Source: Liolophura sinensis
Taxonomy: Eukaryota > Mollusca > Polyplacophora > Chitonida > Chitonidae
Length of the DNA: 64,000 bases
Reading direction: 5' to 3'
Assembly: GCF_032854445.1 (NCBI RefSeq)
Contig: NC_088300.1
Coordinates: forward strand, 37,848,458 to 37,912,457
Part shown: piece after piece, positions 58,801 through 64,000 of the stretch
How positions within the stretch are numbered: the stretch's first letter is position 1
How the letters are laid out: each line of letters opens with the position of its first letter
Notes under the pieces: generated by a model
The model's database searches: none
Seen by the model: the letters and a program-made list of their open reading frames with translations, nothing else
Told to the model about the DNA's origin: nothing
Translations under genes and position numbers: made by a program

Positions 58801-60462
58801 CTGTAATTATTTAATTACAGAATATAGTCACAAACATTTCATCACCAAATCATAAGAATACTGTACAACCACATAACAAGCATGCCATCAATAAATGGCA
58901 TCGTCGTGTAATTCCACCCTTTCACAACATCACCACAGAAATCTTTATGTGAGCATAAGATCGCATCGTTACAGTCGCCACGTTACAGTACAATCATAGG
59001 ACTGTGATAACTGATATCTGTCACACATTACCTTTGAGGTGTGAGTCCACTTTTGCTTCACTAAAAGACTTACCTATGTATACCGTTATTTACAGAGCAT
59101 CGTCGTGAAACTAAACCTTCAGAAACCATACATTAATAACTCACAAAATTACAACATTTGCTCTTGTCCGAGCATTTAGGAAAGAAAATAACAGTGTGGT
59201 TAACTTGTAAAAGTGTAAATTGAAAAGGCACAAAAGATGACAAAAACTGGCCTCAGTGAGCTTATGCAGATTAGGGGATGCAATAGTTTCATTTTTGCTT
59301 TTGAACATGGTGTACAAAGATATTCAAGGTACAAAGGTACAAAGATACTCAATATATGAATTTACAGCTTTTTCGTCAGTGTTATAATACCACTGGTGCC
59401 ATTATAATATAGGCATCAGCGATTGGGGAAGGGCTTTGCAAGTCATTGCTCACAGGCCCTACAGTCGTCATGATAGAGAGCACTTACCGAATGAGTTGTC
59501 ATAAATAATTGCCACGTTGGTTAAGTTTTCGTGAGTGACGATATCTCCAATGGACTTAAGCATGATCGTGGCAGGGGGTATGGCGCTGACGGAGAGGCTA
59601 GAATTACAGTGGACCAGAGAGAAATAGGACTCATCAAGCACGGAGACGTAAGGTACGCTCATATAGGCGGCCATTGAGCGGACGACAGGGGCCACGTGCG
59701 GGGACGATAGGTCGAGCAGCAAGGAGGTCCCATTTTCCAGTAACTCGCACACTGCGCAATACACAGAAAACACAGGGATAGACACAATATACTGTACCAA
59801 ATAAAACAATCTTTGCAATATACCTATTCTAAAGCTGCAGCAAATCAGCGAGCAATATTTGAACACACGAGCAAATGCTTTGGCCATCTGAGCCAGGTAA
59901 AAGTCCCCTGTAAAACTTAAAACCTATTATTAAGAGATGACAGTGTTATTTTTCAAGAGGCGTATATAGTCCAACAGTAAACTGTACAATAAAATGCTTT
60001 GATAGTGATATATATGTGGTGTTTTTTTCCATTCTCTTATTATTTCTGAAATCTTTTGCATAACAGAGTCTCTGTTACTTGAGAAAGGGACGGAAACATT
60101 ATTGCTGTGACATGTTTTGATGCACCAGACAGCTGCAGGTTACCAATACTGATGCCTCCAAGTTGCCACTTGTGAGAGTGAACGCAAAGCGCATGGCAAG
60201 ATTAAAGATATAATCGCTCAATAAATATCAGAAGTTAACTGGACAGGGTAACCAATACATCGTAGCAACAGCCTATACATTATACGAAAAGCTGGCTGTG
60301 ACCTTCACTGACCCTCATCCAAGGCCCCACACGAATCCAAGTCTCTGGAGTAGACGGTCTTCAACACAAACTGGGCATCCCCCGGGTTGGACATATGGTA
60401 ATACTGCAGACCTTTGTTGACATCCTCAGCCAGATCAATGCGGCCACTGTCCAAAACAGCCA
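46362..60462 (-). CDS. Ir25a: Ionotropic receptor 25a (IR25a), chemosensory co-receptor; 5' end missing
   Basis: Fourteen minus-strand exons join in phase: 60313-60462, 59488-59751, 58625-58800, 57793-57846, 57477-57623, 55724-55885, 54561-54680, 53980-54081, 53001-53195, 52351-52693, 51368-51617, 50541-50725, 47368-47500, 46362-46785. They give 900 residues plus stop. Residues 1-355 form the amino-terminal (LIVBP-like) domain that IR25a retains. Ligand-binding lobe S1 has [20 protein letters not shown] and Arg471 in [13 protein letters not shown], the conserved amino-acid-binding Arg of the family. TM1 is about 511-529, then the pore [30 protein letters not shown] (599 on), lobe S2 with [11 protein letters not shown] (Asp677), and the last helix about 800-825. 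IR25a acts as an obligate co-receptor cation channel in sensory dendrites. The donor of exon 51368-51617 (GTTTTT) is weak but phase and homology require it. The first exon, with the signal peptide, is not found. Confidence 0.93.
46985..47208 (-). mobile_element. SINE fragment with internally triplicated segment, in IR25a last intron
   Basis: Reverse-orientation SINE. The segment ACACCTATACTCAAGAATAT + TTCACTTATTCGAC is repeated three times (starting 47017, 47057, 47098; period 40-41), followed by GCCAGCATTATAGTGGGAGG and AACCGCAAGTTGCTGACC. It lies in the intron between 46786 and 47367. Confidence 0.85.
47501..50540. other. IR25a intron, 3.0 kb
   Basis: The only item of note is the + strand frame 48051-48305 ([20 protein letters not shown] then [10 protein letters not shown]), which resembles pieces of multi-copy invertebrate retroelement ORFs that I have seen but cannot name. 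Confidence in that reading is low. Confidence 0.4.
52091..52108. repeat. Poly-G tract in IR25a intron
   Basis: Eighteen or so consecutive G, interrupted only by the flanking A and T. Confidence 0.85.
52735..52819. repeat. (TA)n microsatellite in IR25a intron
   Basis: About 42 TA units with no interruption, starting 42 bp from the exon 52351-52693 acceptor side. Its length is likely to vary between individuals. Confidence 0.95.
55965..56090 (-). mobile_element. Fragment of the second SINE family
   Basis: GGGGGTGAGTACTTGGAGTT, TTTCAGTCATATGACGACGA, ATGTGCCTCCTTGTTGCAAT match 43600-43700. The fragment stops where the 47-bp satellite region begins. Confidence 0.75.
56146..57310. repeat. 47-bp satellite with higher-order structure, in IR25a intron
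   Basis: About 25 units of TTGAGATCTCCAAAACTGGA + AGCAAACCGTATACACATGTACAATTA type (47 bp). The 3' half of the unit varies among four kinds: GTAGCCACAAATACAG, GTAAACTCATACACAACC, GAAGACACAAATACAAC, GTATACACATGTACAATT. From 56500 to 57190 these kinds recur in the same order, which gives a higher-order repeat of about 140-190 bp. It lies between IR25a exons 55724-55885 and 57477-57623. Confidence 0.9.
57675..57730 (-). mobile_element. Head-only SINE insertion with target-site duplication
   Basis: On the minus strand: GGGGCCTCCGTGGCTCAGTT + GGTTAGCGCGTTAGCGCAGCGTGATGGCCCAG, the 5' tRNA-like part of the main SINE and nothing else. GCCTAGAATTGAGA (57661-57674) and GCCTAGAATTAAGA (57731-57744) flank it as a 14-bp duplication with one mismatch. 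It sits 62 bp from the short IR25a exon 57793-57846. Confidence 0.8.
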
Positions 60463-63170
60463 CTGGAGCGCAATTGTTCAAACAGTTAAATCAAGTTAGA
60501 ACTTCAAACAGATGAGAAATAGCTCTATTTATGTGATCACGTCCAGTGACCAATGGGGTTAACAGAACATTTGACCCAAACCGACCACGCCAAGCCGGAC
60601 CTTGTCTAACACATGGAAAATCACACAGAACTTCTCAGAGAAAAATTCTCTTTCTCAGCTTATCATTGCACAACATGAACTGGGTGTACAAGCACAAGAT
60701 AAGTCTTTTGGAATTAAAACTTGCATATATGCTTTACAGAATCTCTTTCTCGTTCATTGACATGATGATATTTTTGTAACCCTTCCCTACACACTCAAAA
60801 CAAATACACGTATTTATCAGAGAAATCAATGCAGGAAAGCGTATATCGATTTTGAAGTTTAAAAAGGTTTTATACACCTTTTTCGGCTTCGGCCTCGTTA
60901 CAAAGCTGTTTCAGTTTATTACAATGTTCTTAACAACACAGAATAATCCGCACTGTCTTGTAAATGTAAATCAGTTATATCAACGAATGAGAGAGCTTTG
61001 TAGCGCATCATCATTGGCGTAGACTTACAAGACCTACAGGAATGTATTATATATACAGTACATGCATTATTCGATATGTGAGTCTATATGTGTTATAGTC
61101 CGTGTAATGTCTAAAAACTGTTGAAACTTTTAAAAATTCTTAAAAGGAAAGACCACAAGGAGATTTCACGTAATTATAACTGGAGTACATAGGTATACCG
61201 AGAATCTTTGGTGGTCTTTGTAATATAGTTGTGTATAAACACGTTTTACCCTCGGCTATGTCGACAGCCTCACTGTTTTTTTCCGTATAATGCATTTATT
61301 TTGTATTTGACAAGGATAGTACGGTAATCTTGTTTTTGGACTCCGTACCTGGAAATGGTCAATCATTTATGTGATCTTGAAAACCATTGACCTGTTAGCC
61401 GTCTTTTTTCTGTTACTCCTATATTTATTTATATGGGAATATTGTGTTATATGGAAAAATTGTCTCCCGAGTGCACGGACTTAAAACATCCTTTCTTCGG
61501 GGGAAAGATTGAAATTTGTATATATATAAAATTGTCAGCTTGAAAAGTACAGGTGTGTTCAGGCCATGTGTATGTCTCAGATTAATTTTGGATTAATTAC
61601 AGTTGCCGACCTCCGGTTATTGTTTCGGTTGTTGTCTTACTGTCTTGTTTTTTAACTTTGTTTTTCTTCCTGTATGAAGCTACAGCTGTATTTATACAGC
61701 TAGAGTCTTATGAATTTACAAATAACACACATTTTATACTTCCCGACCTGGATTACGCAGCCAGTGGTGATTTGAAAATGATGGCATTAAAATATATTAA
61801 TTTCGGGTGAATGACTAGGAATTATATCATGATAGGGTATACACGGTATTTCTTATCAATGTCGTCTGTCAGCAAGTTGGTGCAGAGGGTGAAGGCCAGT
61901 ATGAACTGATAACATCAACTGTCAGAGATTATTCGTCTTTCCCTTCCCGGAAGGGTTGTACACTACATCCACGAGAGCAACGATTGGAAGGACAGGCCTG
62001 GCCAGTGTATTTGTAAAAAAAGGGAATATTTCCACTATATTGATATATAGTGCAAGCGTTACCATCGCAACTCCAATGGAAACACGTTCCAGCGAAAGAT
62101 ATGATCAACTGGTGTAGAACATGTCGTGTTTATAAAACCATGAAAGGTTCCACATTCGATCAGATGAGTGGGCTCTAGGTAAACTGTTCAAATACAGAAT
62201 CATTAAAATGCCTGTATAAATAATTTCCACTGTGTACCGACATTGAGTAATATCCAGCCTATCACCGTTATAAAATGTCAGCGCTCAGCAATCAGAGCAG
62301 AGTAACACACTTTGTTCAAAAAAACAAAAAAACAAATCCGGCATTCATTATCATTAGTTATCTCAAAAAAGGGTCGTTCAGCTAAAATCGATAGATCCAT
62401 TTTCAGACACAATAATACGCCATGTCCCACAAGACCTATTCTCTTACACGAGAAAACATAGATATAATTTAAATTTGGTGTATAGTACCACGCAGTCGTC
62501 ACTTTCCATCACGTCAAAACTTCTCAGTATAGCTTTAATTGCAGATGTTCACCCAAACACCGTGTCGATATAATAATCGATGTTTATCATTTCCTATGGA
62601 TATATAAAAGCTAGCATTTCACACAGTACGCGCTGCTTCCATGAGCTCCTAGCGTCCATAAAGCATTCTCCACTGAGCTGCACACAGTCGCTGTCACACA
62701 GAACCAAGGTTATCTAAAGGACCTGGTGCGGTACGGCGGAGAATTGGCCCCAGGGGAGTACGATAAGAAAGCGCAAATTTCAAAATCCAAGCACAAATCT
62801 GTAAATTTCGGAATCAGATGTATACAACTTGGTCGAAGTACTCATGCAAGTTATAATGCCATAAAAGAGATGGTTGCTTAGTACTAATCCTCCAGAAATG
62901 CACTCTCGATCAAAAACATCAATCTTTCGTTTAAACGAATCACTGTTTTTTTAATTTACAGTATGAAGAAAAATATTAACCAAAAAATATATCTTTACTG
63001 AATCCTTTATGTGTCTTTTTTACGTGCTGTCAAAGTTTCGTTTGGGTTAATATTTGTGTTCATATATAAAACATAAACTTTATAATTTGATGAGTTTTGC
63101 CATATTTTAGCAAGCGTAAAATCTGTATTTCTGCCTTGGTCCATCAGACATCCTCCATAGTACAGTGGAC
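60463..63170. other. Upstream of the known IR25a exons, no exon recognised
   Basis: The missing IR25a first exon would have to end in phase 1 with a GT donor on the minus strand. I found no ATG followed by a hydrophobic signal peptide that fits. A TATA-like GATATATAAAAG lies near 62598 on the + strand with no downstream exon I can support. Confidence 0.4.
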
Positions 63171-63179
63171 TAACAGTGG

Positions 63180-63376
63180 ACTAAGTCTCTGTGGAGAACT
63201 GTGAGTTCAAGTCCAGCTCATGCTGGCTTCCGCGCAGGTTGCTGACAGACCTTCCCACGGTCGTGGGTTTCCCACGGGCTGTGCCTGGTTTCCACCCACC
63301 ATAATGCTGGCCGCCGTCGTGTAAGTGAAATATTCTTGAGTACGACGTAAAACACCAATCAAATAAATAAATACTC
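63180..63376 (+). mobile_element. SINE copy lacking most of its head
   Basis: GAGTTCAAGTCCAGCTCATG (B box onward), CGTGGGTTTCCCACGGGCTG, TGCTGGCCGCCGTCGTGTAA, GTGAAATATTCTTGAGTACG and an (AAATA)n tail. Confidence 0.9.
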
Positions 63377-64000
63377 TGCGGACATAAGGTTATTTATAGG
63401 GGAAGAGTTCGAATCTTTGATGCACTTTCTTTTGAAACATACTTTTGTTTGATTAAAGATAAAGGCCGTCTTACATTAAATAAGTGTTATCATGAATTAC
63501 AATGGGTAAGCTATGGCACTACATAACATTTGGCTACTATAGCGACATCACACGTGAGAGCACATGTGGTCCACCAGCCATCATTAACACTAACATGTTA
63601 CGCGTAGAGAAAGTATAAGGCTGAAAGATTTCCTATATATTTATTTAATTTACTGGCGCATCACTGCGTGCTCAAGAATTTTTCAGAAAGTTACATTTGT
63701 AGTGCAGTGATTTTTTTTTATAACTCTGCAGTGTCTAATGCAAAAAAAAAGGTGTTTCAGTGTGACTAGAGCCGGCTACAATTTTTCAACTTCATGACCT
63801 ATACATCGTTTCAGTGCCTGTGTGGAACTTTATAGCCGTATGCTTGTCATATAACAGAAAAAGACGAGTAAACAAAACTCAAAAAAGAATTAGCCTTACG
63901 AGTGTGTCGGCCGCTCACAGCTATAGTCAGTTTCGCTACTCGAGGTCCACATTTTCCTGCACTGAGGCCGACTCCTCGCTTTACCATACCAGGCTTTTCG
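63377..64000. other. Right end of window, nothing recognised
   Basis: About 63637-63690 (tatttatttaatttactggc ... gtgctcaagaatttttca) may be a decayed SINE 3' end in reverse. No gene is seen before the window edge. Confidence 0.4.

Noticed and set aside
62590-62760. TATA-like element and a possible promoter for a + strand gene
   Set aside because: TATA-like strings are common in AT-rich DNA, and no exon follows before the window ends.

Overview
This window is animal nuclear DNA. Its genes are split by GT-AG introns, it is AT-rich, and it is full of SINEs, minisatellites and broken retroelements. The best taxonomic clue is a gene for the olfactory co-receptor IR25a, which is a protostome gene. 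A tRNA-headed SINE with a conserved 3' half is also scattered through the window, and to my knowledge such SINEs are common in molluscs and related phyla. I read it as a lophotrochozoan, probably a mollusc or possibly a brachiopod. The species cannot be fixed from the sequence alone. Exon boundaries below were placed by eye, using splice consensus, reading-phase continuity and family similarity.

Layout. 1-1130: a 14-bp pyrimidine minisatellite. 1880-4070: duplicated non-coding modules and G-rich tracts. 4501-12599 (+): a complete 7-exon gene for a mitochondrial amidoxime-reducing component (MARC/MTARC, a molybdenum MOSC protein). 13598-17659 and 21828-25470 (both -): tandem 3-exon paralogues of an MFSD4/NaGLT1-like MFS transporter. 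The first has a one-base frameshift and the second is intact. About 2.4 kb of 45-47-bp tandem repeats lie between them. 26755-30480 (+): a candidate 4-exon gene that I do not recognise. Its second intron holds a 113-bp tandem array interrupted by a Penelope-like element with inverted ends. 31867-37349: a LINE ORF1-like fragment, then a broken Ty3/gypsy element, 2184 bp of which are perfectly duplicated in tandem. 37350-46361: mostly empty, with SINEs and a 45-bp satellite that looks derived from a tRNA-like SINE head. 46362-60462 (-): fourteen exons of IR25a, missing only the 5' (signal-peptide) exon. 60463-64000: no recognised gene.

The three recognisable gene families (Mo-dependent N-reduction, sugar-type MFS transport, chemosensory co-receptor) have no obvious shared pathway, and nothing suggests a functional cluster. 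MARC and the first transporter are convergent. The second transporter and the unknown gene are divergent and share about 1.3 kb of upstream DNA.

The most unusual content is in the repeats. There is a minisatellite that starts at an exon's splice donor (MARC intron 5), a satellite apparently built from half of a tRNA-like SINE head, three diverged tiers of one 45-47-bp repeat between the paralogues, a Penelope-like element inside a tandem array with a target-site duplication, a head-only SINE insertion with target-site duplications, and a 20-bp patch of transporter exon in the tail of a nearby SINE. I see no CRISPR array, operon or other prokaryotic feature.
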